Positions 35,539 through 44,895 of a stretch of DNA of 64,000 nt are shown here, piece by piece. Positions within the stretch are counted from its first letter, which is position 1, and every line of letters starts with the position of its first letter. The notes below the pieces were generated by a model. The model saw only the letters and a list, made by a program, of their open reading frames with translations. It searched no databases and was not told the DNA's origin. Origin of the DNA: Candidatus Thiodictyon syntrophicum (GTDB lineage: Bacteria > Pseudomonadota > Gammaproteobacteria > Chromatiales > Chromatiaceae); contig NZ_CP020372.1 of the NCBI RefSeq assembly GCF_002813775.1, forward strand, positions 372,001 through 436,000. Reading direction: 5' to 3'. The translations under genes were made by a program, and so were the position numbers.

Positions 35539-35703
35539 CGACCCGGAGTGGGCCGTTACGAGTGTGGACGATGGGGGACGGGGCGGGGCCGCGGGTAACC
35601 GTGGGACGGCTGGGCTTATCCGCGCTTCATTCGCTATTCAATGGCGCTGCGGGATGGCCGCGGAAGGCCCCGCGGAGCGGATTAGTTCAACAGGGCGTTT
35701 CGT

Positions 35704-35943
35704 CTTGTCTTGCGATCCCCAAGCCCCGAAGGGGCGCGACATACCAGCCCAGGGCAACGCCCTGGGATAGCGTTGTTTATTCGGCCTAGCCCTGAAAGGG
35801 CGTGACATAAGGAGCCATGCCGTTATGTCACGCCCTTTCAGGGCTAAGCTCCGCGGATAACCCAGACCCAGGGCGTTGCCCTGGGCTGGTATGTTCGACC
35901 CCGTTGGGGTCGATACGCAAGATCAGCTGAAACCGGGTACTAG
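35704..35943. repeat. 240-bp R6 repeat, right copy
   Basis: Second copy of 32837-33076 in direct orientation. It ends 3 bases short of the stop codon of the leftward NACHT gene at 35947, so whatever followed that gene originally has been displaced or copied over. Confidence 0.85.
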
Positions 35944-35946
35944 GGG

Positions 35947-38900
35947 TCAAGGCTGGCGGGGCGCGGCCCGGACGCAGCGGAACCCGACGCCCTCGTACCG
36001 GCCCCCGGGCTGGTACTTGACCCGGTCCGAGGCGCACAGGCCCCCAGCCCCGATGAAGAAGGCACCGCCGCGCAATACGACCGGCGACCCGACCGTCCGC
36101 TCGTACCCAGCGTAGAAATCGTCACACCACTCCCAGCAGTTGCCGGCCAAGTCCTCAATCCCCAACCGCGCCTGGCGTGAGCGGGGAAAGGACCCAACCG
36201 GGGAGGTAGCCCCGAAACCAGCCGCGGCGCTGTTGCAGATCCCGTCCTCCCACTCACCGCCCCAAGGGTATTCGTGGCCTTCCGGACCACGGGCGGCGGC
36301 CTCCCATTCGCGCTCCTTTGGCAAGCGTCCGCCGGCCCAGCGGCAGCAAGCCTGCGCCTCCCAGAAGGAAACTCCGACCACCGGCTGATTGGGGGCGTTC
36401 CAGCGGCGGTCTTGCCAGAATCTCGGCTCGGTGACGCCTTCCTGTTGCAGCCAGCCCCAGCCCTCGTCGAACCACCAGTCGCGGTTCGCATAGCCGCCGT
36501 CCTCCATGAAGGCACGGTATTGCCCGTTGGTCGTCGGGTACCGGGCCAGCAAGAAGGGGGTCGCGACGCGGACCTGTTTGCCCTTTTTTCCGTAGGGGTA
36601 CTCGCCTGCCGGGACTTCGACATAGGCCGCCGGGTCACGAAGATCCAAGATGCGCGGGTCCCCGAGCCGCCCCAGACAGAGCCCCAAGGCCTGGCGGGCG
36701 GGGATGGCGATCTCATCGGCAATGGCGTCCAGGCAGGTCTGCCGGAAGCGCCCGGCGAGCCCCGCCGGGACCGCGTAACCCTTGGCGAGACACAGGTCCA
36801 GGCATTCAGCGACCAGCACGGCGGGGGCCGGGTTGGCCTTGACCCCGGCGCGCCCGAGGTCGGCGCTGAGTTGGGTCAGGAGATCCAGGCCCCACTGGGC
36901 GCTGCGGTAATTGAAGACCCCGGCGGCGAACAGGAAGAGGAGCGTCGGGCGCCACTCCGGGACGGGACCGCGTGCGCGAAAGACCAACTCCAGCGCGGCG
37001 CGGTCCTCGCTGGTGCGGCTGATCCGCTCGGCGGCCAGGAACTCCTGGAAGCTCAGGTGATAGAAGGCGGCGCGCCGGCCGGGGCGGGGCAGCAGCAGGC
37101 CGGAGCGGGTCAACAGTTCTTCGCGCTGGACGGCGGGCGCGACGCGGCCCTGCTCGTAGGCGGGCTCGAGCCGGGCGAAGGCGCGCAGCAGGCGCTCGAT
37201 CTCGGTATCGCTGGCCTCGGGGCTCGGAGTCTGCCGGTCTTCGTCCAGGTCCGCGCCGGTGTGCATGCCATAGGCGATGGCCTCGAGCCGGGCCTTGACC
37301 GGCTCGCGTTGCCGGGCGTCGCCCGGGTAACGGTTGTAGAGCACGTTGTCGATGATCTTCTGGTAGAGGTGATAGCGGTCCTGGGGCAGGCGCCGGCCGT
37401 TGCCGTAGATGACACAGAGCGCGGTGAGCAGCATGGGGTTGCCGGCGAGCCCGCTCAGGTCGTCGCGGCCCTGGATGGTGGCGATCAGACCGGCGGCCAG
37501 GTCGGGCTGGTCCAGGGTGTGGAACCAGCGGCCGATGAACAGGTGCTGCAGCGGCTCGGGCAGGGGCTCCAGGGGGGCGCGCGGCAGGCCGAGTTTGAGC
37601 AGGCCCGCCTCGTCCAGGCCATAGGGGCGGCTGGTGAGCAGGGTGCGGTTGCCGGTCCGCTCCCAGGTCGGCAGTGCATCCGCGAGTCCCGAGAGCAGGA
37701 GCGCCCGCGGGTAGAGGGTGATGCCGTCGCGGGGTTGGGAGACCGGGACCTCGTCCAGTCCGTCGAGCAGCAGGAAGGCGCTGCCGGCCGCCAGGTGCGC
37801 CTTGAGCAGGGCGCCGGTCAGGCCCTCGGGCGGGGCCCGGTCGATCCAGTCGGCCAGGGCCTGTTCCAACTCGGTGCGGTGCCAGGTCAGGCAGCCCTGG
37901 CCGCAGTCCATGGTCCGCCAGAATTCGCGCAGCGGGACCAGGAGCGGCAGGCGGGTGCGCAGGTTGGCGGGCGATGGCTCGGCGAATCCCTCCGGCGGCG
38001 GCACCGGATGGGCGGGGGCGCTGCCGGGGATACTCTGGAGCGCGGCCCAGCGGCAGAAGGTGGACTTGCCGGCCCCGGGCGGGGCGGGGCAATAGAGCGA
38101 TTCCTGGTCGATGCGCGCCAGCAGCAGCGCGGGCGGCGGGTCTTTGCGGTCGGCGTCCGGCGGTTCCGTGGGGGGCGCCGGGGTGGTGACGGCGGGGCAA
38201 TAGACTTGGCTGAGGGTCACTGACTGGCCTTGCTGGGCGTCCTGACCGAGCAGGTCGACACCGCCGTGGGTGCGGCGCAGCCAGGCGAGATAGTCGGGGG
38301 GGATGATCGGCGCTTGCCGGACAGTTGGCCGCACGCCCGCGGCGGCGGGTGGCGCGAGCGGGAACTCGGCCGAGCCGTCCGGGCAGCCGGGCTGGTTGCG
38401 GTCGACATCCCAGGCCCCCTTGTACCAGTGGCGGAACAAGACCCGCACCCGCCGCGGTGCCGCCGGGGTCTGCGGCCAGAGTTCGATCCATTGGAAGGCG
38501 TTGGGGTGGCGGCTGCCGTCGTAGACGCAGCCGGCGGCCAGTTCCAGGCAGGCGCGGGCCGGGTCTGCCGGCCGGATGAAGGCGGCCTCGCCCTCGTGCA
38601 GGTGGCCGCGCAGGACGAGATCCCGGTGCAGGTGGATTGCCTGGCGGGCCGCGGGGCCGTCGAAGGGTGCGAGATGGTCCCAGGGGTGGTGCAGCAGGGC
38701 GATCCGCCAGTCGGCACCCGCGGCGGCGCGGACATCGACGGTCTGGTTGATCTGGTAATGGCTGAGCAGGAGGCGGCCATAGTCCTGGTCGTCACAGGCC
38801 ATCCAGGCGGAGTCGAGCCCGGCGAGGTGCAGGCGTTGCCCGCGAATCTGGATGCTGCGCTGCCACCAGGGTAAGGTATGCGGCGTCCCCAGCCAGGCGC

Positions 38901-39405
38901 CGTAGAAGGCGAGATAAGCGGCGTGGCGCTTGAACAGCACGGCGCCTTGGATGGGATCGGCCAGCACGGTGGCGAGTTGGGCCTGATCCGCGGCGCCCAG
39001 CAGGCCTTGCTGGACCAAGCGGGCGATCAGGTCGACCTGGCCGCGATCGGCATCGTGATTACCGGGTACGAGCAGCAGTCGCTCGTGCGGCAGCGGCCGC
39101 GACGGGTCCGGCGCCAGGGCTGGCCACAACTCGTCCGTCAGCCAGTCCCAGGCGGTGACGCGCGGGCGGTCGTCCGCTTGGTCGTCCGGCTGCTGCGGGG
39201 CGCGGCGGTACTCGTCCGCCTTGCCCGAAAACGCCAGGTCCCCGGTGACGGCGACCAGGTCCGGCACCAGCCCTTGCCGGACCTCGCCGGCGATGAAGCG
39301 GGCCAGGTCACGCAGCACCGGGTCCGAGTCCCAGGCCGTGTCGGCCCGAAAGTGGATGTCGGACAGGTGCAGGAGGCGGATGGGACTGGCGTCGTCGTTT
39401 GGCAT
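35947..39405 (-). CDS. Metallophosphoesterase-NACHT-FGE-like conflict protein B
   Basis: 1152 residues, intact. The phosphoesterase domain (LLHLSDIHF, VTGDLAFSG, VPGNHDAD, LLHHPWDH, GHLHEGE) is very close to that of protein A. The NACHT part differs more: Walker A APPGAGKSTF near 440 and Walker B AFLLLDGLDEVPV. The C-terminal FGE-like domain is shorter (AGEYPYGKKG, LPKEREWEAAARG, EDLAGNCWEWCDD, VLRGGAF, GFRCVRAAPRQP). The expected logic, from STAND proteins generally, is that the lectin-fold domain senses a ligand, the NTPase oligomerises, and the N-terminal phosphoesterase is the effector, possibly acting on nucleic acid or nucleotides. ATG 39405 is preferred to TTG 39423. The two paralogs are convergent with mobile DNA in between. 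Confidence 0.85.
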   Translation of the reverse strand: MPNDDASPIRLLHLSDIHFRADTAWDSDPVLRDLARFIAGEVRQGLVPDLVAVTGDLAFSGKADEYRRAPQQPDDQADDRPRVTAWDWLTDELWPALAPDPSRPLPHERLLLVPGNHDADRGQVDLIARLVQQGLLGAADQAQLATVLADPIQGAVLFKRHAAYLAFYGAWLGTPHTLPWWQRSIQIRGQRLHLAGLDSAWMACDDQDYGRLLLSHYQINQTVDVRAAAGADWRIALLHHPWDHLAPFDGPAARQAIHLHRDLVLRGHLHEGEAAFIRPADPARACLELAAGCVYDGSRHPNAFQWIELWPQTPAAPRRVRVLFRHWYKGAWDVDRNQPGCPDGSAEFPLAPPAAAGVRPTVRQAPIIPPDYLAWLRRTHGGVDLLGQDAQQGQSVTLSQVYCPAVTTPAPPTEPPDADRKDPPPALLLARIDQESLYCPAPPGAGKSTFCRWAALQSIPGSAPAHPVPPPEGFAEPSPANLRTRLPLLVPLREFWRTMDCGQGCLTWHRTELEQALADWIDRAPPEGLTGALLKAHLAAGSAFLLLDGLDEVPVSQPRDGITLYPRALLLSGLADALPTWERTGNRTLLTSRPYGLDEAGLLKLGLPRAPLEPLPEPLQHLFIGRWFHTLDQPDLAAGLIATIQGRDDLSGLAGNPMLLTALCVIYGNGRRLPQDRYHLYQKIIDNVLYNRYPGDARQREPVKARLEAIAYGMHTGADLDEDRQTPSPEASDTEIERLLRAFARLEPAYEQGRVAPAVQREELLTRSGLLLPRPGRRAAFYHLSFQEFLAAERISRTSEDRAALELVFRARGPVPEWRPTLLFLFAAGVFNYRSAQWGLDLLTQLSADLGRAGVKANPAPAVLVAECLDLCLAKGYAVPAGLAGRFRQTCLDAIADEIAIPARQALGLCLGRLGDPRILDLRDPAAYVEVPAGEYPYGKKGKQVRVATPFLLARYPTTNGQYRAFMEDGGYANRDWWFDEGWGWLQQEGVTEPRFWQDRRWNAPNQPVVGVSFWEAQACCRWAGGRLPKEREWEAAARGPEGHEYPWGGEWEDGICNSAAAGFGATSPVGSFPRSRQARLGIEDLAGNCWEWCDDFYAGYERTVGSPVVLRGGAFFIGAGGLCASDRVKYQPGGRYEGVGFRCVRAAPRQP
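35983..36060 (-). other. Candidate DGR variable region of protein B
   Basis: Counterpart of 31314-31388. Codons after the shared VLRGGAF differ from gene A at 20 or more positions while start (VLRGGAF) and end (VGFRCV) are conserved. Beyond it, toward 35947, the DNA is nearly identical to gene A including the stop. Confidence 0.5.
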
Positions 39406-39434
39406 CCGGTGCGGTCTCGGCAATGGCTGAGGAG

Positions 39435-39640
<206 letters not shown>

Positions 39641-39644
39641 CCGA

Positions 39645-40301
39645 TCAGTCCATAAACCCTGCGATAGTCCGCGCCAGGAACCCCAGGCGCTGCTCAAGCA
39701 CCACCGGTCTGGTGCAAAGGAAGCCGATCGACTTCTCCCGTTCGTCGAAGACCCGCTCCTCCAGCGTCAGCCGTTCCTTGAGGGCCGCCCGCTCCTTGGC
39801 CGCCGCCTCGGAGGGATCGCGCTCCAGTGCGACCATCTGGTCCAATTCCAGGCCCAGGGCCTCGGCACGGCGCGCCTGGTCCTGGGAATAGCGCCTGATG
39901 CCGTCGAGTTGCTGGGCACGCTCCTGATCGAGGACCTCCAGGACGCCCGCGAAGACCAGGGTCAGCAGCAGCGCCCGCTCGGCCGGGGCCAGGCCCTGGG
40001 CGAAGGCGGCGACGGCGGACCCGGCCGCCTCCTCGCTGAGGCCGGGTTGGGTCAAGCGGCCGACCAGGTCCGCCACCGGGGCGTTCGCCCGCCAGGCGAG
40101 TCCGTCCACCGGCGGTCCGTCCCAGAGGGTCGCGGCGGCGATCCGGGGGACCAGAATCTGGTCGCAGGGCCAGTCGGGGTCTGCGGCCTGGGCGTCTTCA
40201 TCGGCCGCCGCGGGGGCGGCGGTGAGTGCGAGGGCGCAGAGGGTCAGGATCAGGGGCCTGAACAGGGTCACGCGGGGGGCTCCTTGGAGGTGTTTGGTCA
40301 T
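39645..40301 (-). CDS. Periplasmic hypothetical protein linked to the quinoprotein ABC genes
   Basis: 218 residues from ATG 40301. A signal peptide (LILTLCALALTAAPAAA) is followed by DPDWPCDQILVPRIAAATLW and a long helical, charged region (LDQMVALERDPSEAAAKERA and onward) likely to form a coiled coil, with a second Cys in IGFLCTRP. It lies 3' of the ABC permease gene on the same strand, with a 280-base gap containing an inverted repeat. I recognise the start WPCDQILVPRI as typical of unnamed proteins beside PQQ-linked ABC systems; no activity is known to me. Confidence 0.6.
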   Translation of the reverse strand: MTKHLQGAPRVTLFRPLILTLCALALTAAPAAADEDAQAADPDWPCDQILVPRIAAATLWDGPPVDGLAWRANAPVADLVGRLTQPGLSEEAAGSAVAAFAQGLAPAERALLLTLVFAGVLEVLDQERAQQLDGIRRYSQDQARRAEALGLELDQMVALERDPSEAAAKERAALKERLTLEERVFDEREKSIGFLCTRPVVLEQRLGFLARTIAGFMD

Positions 40302-40359
40302 GGGTGGATCGGCGAGCGGCGATTGCACCACGGAAGTTTAGCCCGGAAAAAGCAGTTTA

Positions 40360-40489
40360 GCCGCAAATGAACGCAAATTGACGCAAATAATCAGAGACTT
40401 GGGCTTTACTGCATGTTCGCCGTTCGGGTAACGCCCGCGACGATGCTAACCAGCAGCGTTATTTGCGCTTATTTGCGTTCATTTGCGGC
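40360..40489. repeat. Inverted repeat with 31-base arms (GCAAATGAACGCAAAT type)
   Basis: Arms at 40360-40390 and 40459-40489 match with about 3 differences. They contain tandem ACGCAAATAA-like units. It lies between the ABC permease and the periplasmic protein gene, and could act as a transcription stop or be a small mobile repeat. Confidence 0.8.
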
Positions 40490-40583
40490 CAAATACTCTT
40501 TTTCGGTTTAGGGGAGGTGCGGGGCCAGCCGTAGGGTCCGCTGTGCGGACCAACCCCCGCCAGGCGTGCCCGAATGATCCGAT

Positions 40584-41390
40584 TCAGCCCCCGCCCTGCT
40601 TGAAGCGCATCATACCGCGCCCGGGGTCATAGCCCCAGAGGGCGGCGGCGAGGAACAGGGCCAGGGCGGCGGCGACGCCGGCCAGGGCGTACCAGTTCAG
40701 TTGGGCATAGAGTGAGAAGCGGATCAGTTCCACGCCCCAGGTGAAGGGATTGAAACGGCAGATCTCATAGAGCGGGATGCTGGAATCGCGGATGCGCCAG
40801 AGCGGATAGAGTGCGGAGGAGGCGAAGAAGAGCGGGAAGATGACGAAGTTCATCACCCCGGCGAAGTTCTCCAGTTGGCGGATCACCGAGGAGAGAAAGA
40901 GCCCCAGTGCGCCCAGCATCAGGGCGGTGAGCAACAGGGCGGGCAGGACCAGCAGGTAGCCGATCGGCGGCGGCTGTACGCCCCAGAACCAGGCGATGGC
41001 GAGGAACAGATAGACCTGGAGTACCGCCACCAGGGCCCCCGCCAACAGCTTGCACAGCAGAAGCCACCAGCGGGGGAAGGGACTGACCATCAGGAGCCGC
41101 ATACTCCCCAGTTCCCGGTCATAGACCATCGAGAGTGAACTCTGCATCCCGCCGAAGAGCAGGATCATCGCCGCCAGGCCCGGGGCTATATATTCCTCAT
41201 AGAGGATATAGGTCTCATAGGGCGGGATGATGGAGATCCCCAGCACGGCGCGGAAGCCGGCCGCGAAGATGAAGAGCCAGACCAGCGGACGCACCAGGGC
41301 ACCGAGGAAGCGCTCGCGCTGGTGCAGGAAGCGCAGCCCCTCGCGGGCGAGGATGCCGATGAGGACGAGCAGGTATTGACGTGGGCTCAC
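40584..41390 (-). CDS. ABC-2 type permease of a PQQ/quinoprotein-associated transporter
   Basis: 268 residues starting with GTG 41390, which overlaps the ATPase stop (GTGA). An ABC-2 membrane protein with about six segments: FLGALVRPLVWLFIFAAGFR, YIAPGLAAMILLFGGMQSSL, LLAGALVAVLQVYLFLAIAW, LVLPALLLTALMLGALGLFL, FAGVMNFVIFPLFFASSALY and ALAGVAAALALFLAAALW. Such permeases (PedC-like) occur in clusters with PQQ-dependent alcohol dehydrogenases; what is moved is not known. The long upstream frame to 41960 is a shadow of the ATPase gene and is left out. Confidence 0.82.
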   Translation of the reverse strand: MSPRQYLLVLIGILAREGLRFLHQRERFLGALVRPLVWLFIFAAGFRAVLGISIIPPYETYILYEEYIAPGLAAMILLFGGMQSSLSMVYDRELGSMRLLMVSPFPRWWLLLCKLLAGALVAVLQVYLFLAIAWFWGVQPPPIGYLLVLPALLLTALMLGALGLFLSSVIRQLENFAGVMNFVIFPLFFASSALYPLWRIRDSSIPLYEICRFNPFTWGVELIRFSLYAQLNWYALAGVAAALALFLAAALWGYDPGRGMMRFKQGGG

Positions 41391-42178
41391 GCCGCCTCCT
41401 GCGCGCCGGTGAGACGGTTGAAGGCCTGGTGGACGGTGGCCGACCCGGTGTCGGTCAGGAGCCGTGCCGCGGTGCCCCGATGCAGCACCCGGCCGCGGTG
41501 CAGCAGGACGACCTGGTCGGTCGGTTCCACCTCGTCCACCAGGTGGGTCGCCCACAGGACCGCGACCCCGTCCTCGCGACAGCGCGCCCGCACCTGGGCG
41601 ATGATGGCCTGGCGACTGTGCACGTCGAGCCCCACGGTCGGTTCGTCCGCCAGCAGGACCCGGGGCCGATGCAGCAGGGCGCGGGCCAGTTCCAGGCGGC
41701 GGCGCTGACCGCCGCTCAGTTGCCGCGCCCGCTCGCCGGCCCGCTCCGAGAGGTCCACCCCGGCCAGCGCGGACTCGATGCGCGGGCGCATCGCCGCCGG
41801 GTCCAGCCCGTGCAGGGCGCAGTGATAGCGCAGGTTCTGTCGCAGGGTGAGATCCAGATCCAGGGTCGGCTGCTGGAAGACCACGCCAAGGGCGGCCAGG
41901 GCCCGCGCGCCCTGCCGGCTGAGGTCCTGGCCCAGGATGCGGATGGACCCGGTGCGGCACAGAAAGAGTCGGGTGATGAGTGAGAAGAGCGTGGTCTTAC
42001 CGGCGCCGTTCACCCCCAGGAGAACGCAGAAGCCGCCCGGCGGGACCCCGAATGAGACGCCGGCCAGCACCTCGCGTCCGGGGTAGGCGAAGGCGATGTC
42101 GCAGACCTCGAGGGCGACGTCGTCGGCGGTGGTTGAGCCCGGCCTGTCATCCTGACCACGATCACTATCTGCGCTCAT
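41387..42178 (-). CDS. ABC transporter ATP-binding protein, PQQ-associated type
   Basis: 263 residues with all ABC motifs: Walker A LLGVNGAGKTTLF, Q-loop VFQQPTLD, signature RQLSGGQRRRLELARALL, Walker B VLLADEPTVGLD and the switch His in LWATHLVDEVE. It is the ATPase partner of the permease that overlaps its stop. The organisation with a beta-propeller gene and a periplasmic binding protein upstream on the same strand is that of the PQQ-dependent alcohol-dehydrogenase-linked ABC system. A 455-base repeat-filled gap separates it from the beta-propeller gene. Confidence 0.88.
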   Translation of the reverse strand: MSADSDRGQDDRPGSTTADDVALEVCDIAFAYPGREVLAGVSFGVPPGGFCVLLGVNGAGKTTLFSLITRLFLCRTGSIRILGQDLSRQGARALAALGVVFQQPTLDLDLTLRQNLRYHCALHGLDPAAMRPRIESALAGVDLSERAGERARQLSGGQRRRLELARALLHRPRVLLADEPTVGLDVHSRQAIIAQVRARCREDGVAVLWATHLVDEVEPTDQVVLLHRGRVLHRGTAARLLTDTGSATVHQAFNRLTGAQEAA

Positions 42179-42251
42179 TCGTAACAGACCCCCGATGATT
42201 TCCCGGCACCTGATGGCGAAGCAGGGCTTTGCTCTGCGTCCACTATTGCGA

Positions 42252-42462
42252 ACGCCGCCAGCCCCAAAGGGGCGTTACATACCAGCCCAGGGCAGCGCCC
42301 TGGGTCGGTCGATGATGAAATTCAGCCCTGAAAGGGCGTGACATCCGGTGCCCGCTTCCGTATTCGACACCGATGTCACGCCCCTTCAGGGCTGGGGCAT
42401 TGACTGACCCAGGGCGTTGCCCTGGGCTGGTATGTGTGACCCCGTTGGGGTCACTCATCACC
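42252..42462. repeat. R6 palindromic repeat unit
   Basis: Contains GCCCCAAAGGGGCG, CCCAGGGCAGCGCCCTGGG, GCCCTGAAAGGGCG, then the inverted partners and GACCCCGTTGGGGTC. It lies between the ABC ATPase and beta-propeller genes. Confidence 0.85.
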
Positions 42463-42470
42463 TTCGGAAC

Positions 42471-42633
42471 GGTTCACTAACTATCCATTAGGGACCACCC
42501 AGAGCGCCATTGTCGTTGTCGTTGTCGAGATTGTCGTAGCACCCTGGATTCTCCCACACCAAATTGCATCGGTTCTCCGATTACGACAACGACAACGACA
42601 ACGATTGCGTTCAACTTGCTCTTGACTCTTTAC
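42471..42633. repeat. R7 hairpin element, second full copy
   Basis: Same outline as 39435-39640 but with ATTGTCGTTGTCGTTGTC on one arm and three GACAAC units on the other. It ends at the stop codon of the beta-propeller gene. Confidence 0.8.
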
Positions 42634-43626
42634 TCAAGGCGCAACCACCACCCCCCAAAGCAGACGCCCGACCGGGATGCTCTTGCGCACCTTGAGACTC
42701 GCAAGGTCGATAACGGACATGTCATTGCTGACGCCGTTGGTCGTGAACATCCGCTGCTGATCGGGGGAGAAGTCCAGGTTCCACACCCGTTGGCCGACCA
42801 ATAGATATTTCTCGACCGCGAAGGTCGCGGTGTCGACCACCGCGACCCGGGCGGCGGGGCCCAGGGCGACATAGGCGCGCTTGCCGTCGGCGCTCAAACG
42901 GATGCCGACCGGCTGTATCGACTCCGGGCGCAGCCCCGGGACCTCGAAGCGGATGACCTTGAGCTTCTCTTTGGTTGCCGTGTCGATCACGCTCACGGTG
43001 CCGCCGATCTCGGAGGAGACCCAGACCTGTTTGCTGTCCGGGGTGAATTGGGCGACCCGCGGGCGCGGGTCCACCAGCACATTGGCGACCACCTCGCGGG
43101 TGGCGAGATCGATGAAATGGGCCATGTTAGTGGTCTCTGAGGTATTGACCAGCCACTTGCCGTCCGGGCTCAGGCCCATGCCCTCGGGCTCGACCCCGAC
43201 CTGGATCTCGGCCACCTTGGTGCGCCCCTCCACGTCTACCACGGTGACCATGTTGTCGTCTTCATTGGCGACATAGAGCAGGCGTCCGTCGGGCGCCAGG
43301 GCCAGGAGTTCCGGGTCCGGACCCGAGGGGAGGCTATGGGTGACCTTGAGGCTCGCCAAATCCAGCACCTCGATATGGTCGGCGTCGCTGGTGCAGACAT
43401 ACAGTGACTTGAAATCCTTGCTGAGCGCAATACCCCGGGGTCTGGGTCCGACCTTCACGCTGGCCTTGATCGCAAGGGTCTCGCCATCCACCACGGTGAT
43501 GGTGTTGTCCTTTTCGCTGGAGACATAGACTGTATAGGCACCGGCCGCGCCGGGCCAGGCCAGGACGAGGATCGCCAAGAGCGCCGCGGCGCGGCTGATT
43601 GCAGACAGTGATTGACTGATCGACAT
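42634..43626 (-). CDS. Periplasmic YVTN beta-propeller protein, PQQ-associated
   Basis: 330 residues with a signal peptide (AALLAILVLAWPGAAGAYTV). Seven YVTN-type blades repeat, for example YVSSEKDNTITVVDGETLAI, VANEDDNMVTVVDVEGRTKV, WVSSEIGGTVSVIDTATKEK, and the last MSVIDLASLKVRKSIPVG. This matches the family of beta-propellers found with PQQ-dependent catabolism ABC systems. It probably binds a partner protein or ligand in the periplasm. ATG 43626 is 3 nt from the end of the binding-protein gene, so both are co-transcribed. Confidence 0.87.
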   Translation of the reverse strand: MSISQSLSAISRAAALLAILVLAWPGAAGAYTVYVSSEKDNTITVVDGETLAIKASVKVGPRPRGIALSKDFKSLYVCTSDADHIEVLDLASLKVTHSLPSGPDPELLALAPDGRLLYVANEDDNMVTVVDVEGRTKVAEIQVGVEPEGMGLSPDGKWLVNTSETTNMAHFIDLATREVVANVLVDPRPRVAQFTPDSKQVWVSSEIGGTVSVIDTATKEKLKVIRFEVPGLRPESIQPVGIRLSADGKRAYVALGPAARVAVVDTATFAVEKYLLVGQRVWNLDFSPDQQRMFTTNGVSNDMSVIDLASLKVRKSIPVGRLLWGVVVAP

Positions 43627-43629
43627 GTG

Positions 43630-44895
43630 CTATTTCATCCCGCAGGTGGTTTCCGCCCGGTCATAGCCCAGGGTGTCGAGCGTGGAGAACTGGTGCAGGA
43701 ATCCCTCTTGCGGCGACACCGAGACCAGGACCCGGGGCGAGACGATCAGCAGCGGCTGGCGCAATTGCCCATTCCAGTCGCGAAAGGACGCCGGCACCCC
43801 CTTGAAGGCGGCGAGTTTGAAGTCAGGACCCAACAGGTAGGCGCGCAAGGGCCCGGGGTCGGGTGAGCCGGTGCGGGTCGCGGCCTCGCCGATACTGCGC
43901 ACCGCGAGCCAGGCGGCATAGTCCAGGGGGGTCATGAAGCGCCCGGTGCGCTCGCGGAAACGGCGCTGGAACTGGGTCGCGCCCCATTGCTCCGAAACAC
44001 CGCTCCAGGCGGCGGCGCTGAGCCCCCGGGTCCCGCCCACCGGCCGCGCGAGGAAGCTGCGGTAATTCAGATACTCACCGAAGGTGTCTGACTCGTCTGC
44101 CACCAGCAGGATATCGTAGTCCGCCACCTGGGTGAAGGCGTTGGCCTCCTGCTGCTCGGTGAAGTGCCCGGAGTCGGTGCGTGAGGCCCCGGCCTCGAAG
44201 GTCCAGGGCTTCTCCACCAGGATCCTGGCACCGAAGCGCTTGGCCGCGCGCCGCAGGGCCGCCGCATAGGCCTGATCGCCCGGGGTGGGTCCGACCACCA
44301 GGAACCAGCGCGTCCAGCGCTTCCAGGCGAGGTATTGGGCCAGGGCGTCCGCCAGCATGGCGCGGCTCGGGGCCGTGTGCAGCAGGTTGCGGCGGCAGTC
44401 AGTCACACGCAGGCGGTCGTCCGGCGCGCCGATGTTGAACAGCAGTGAGTCCCGGGCCTCCGGCAGGTCCGCCAGGGCCAGCAGGTCGGGGGCCGGGAGA
44501 TTGATCAGAAAGACCCGCAGGCCCTGGCCGTGCAGGTCGCGGAAGGCCGCGGCGGCCGGGGTCCCGGGTGCGACCCGCGTCGGAACCAGCTCGAACGCCT
44601 GGCCGGTGAAGCGTCCGGTGGTGGCGTTGTCGCGGATACCCTGACGCGCGCCCTCCAGGCCGTCATCGACGATCGGCGGCAGCAGGGCGGAGAGGGGGGG
44701 CGCCGCGGCGGGCGCCTGGTCGATCAGGCCGATGCGCAGCGTGAATTCCGCGGCCTCGACGCCCGTCGCGAGGGTCAGGGCGAGGAGTAAGAGGGTCAAG
44801 CGGGACCGGGCGCCCGCGGGACCAGCGCTGCGCGTCAGGGCCGCAGGCCGGCTCCGCGAACCCGGATGGAATGTTGAGCCTAAGGGTTGCGTCAT
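43630..44895 (-). CDS. Periplasmic binding-protein-like component, PQQ-associated ABC type
   Basis: 421 residues from ATG 44895, which has GGGAGA upstream; the earlier in-frame start at 45084 would add 63 residues running into repeats. Signal peptide LTLLLLALTLATGVEA. The body is a type 1 periplasmic-binding fold like the branched-chain amino acid receptors: LRIGLIDQAPAAAPPL, RWTRWFLVVGPTPGDQAYAA, ADYDILLVADESDTFGEYLN and WAAWLAVRSIGEAATRT-like segments (MTPLDYAAWLAVRSIGEAAT). It resembles the substrate-binding member of PQQ-dependent alcohol-dehydrogenase systems. It is the first gene of the leftward cluster. Confidence 0.83.
   Translation of the reverse strand: MTQPLGSTFHPGSRSRPAALTRSAGPAGARSRLTLLLLALTLATGVEAAEFTLRIGLIDQAPAAAPPLSALLPPIVDDGLEGARQGIRDNATTGRFTGQAFELVPTRVAPGTPAAAAFRDLHGQGLRVFLINLPAPDLLALADLPEARDSLLFNIGAPDDRLRVTDCRRNLLHTAPSRAMLADALAQYLAWKRWTRWFLVVGPTPGDQAYAAALRRAAKRFGARILVEKPWTFEAGASRTDSGHFTEQQEANAFTQVADYDILLVADESDTFGEYLNYRSFLARPVGGTRGLSAAAWSGVSEQWGATQFQRRFRERTGRFMTPLDYAAWLAVRSIGEAATRTGSPDPGPLRAYLLGPDFKLAAFKGVPASFRDWNGQLRQPLLIVSPRVLVSVSPQEGFLHQFSTLDTLGYDRAETTCGMK

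Noticed and set aside
35828-36037. Short frames within the R6 repeats
   Set aside because: They translate the palindromes (for example GVEHTSPGQRPG) and recur wherever the repeat occurs.
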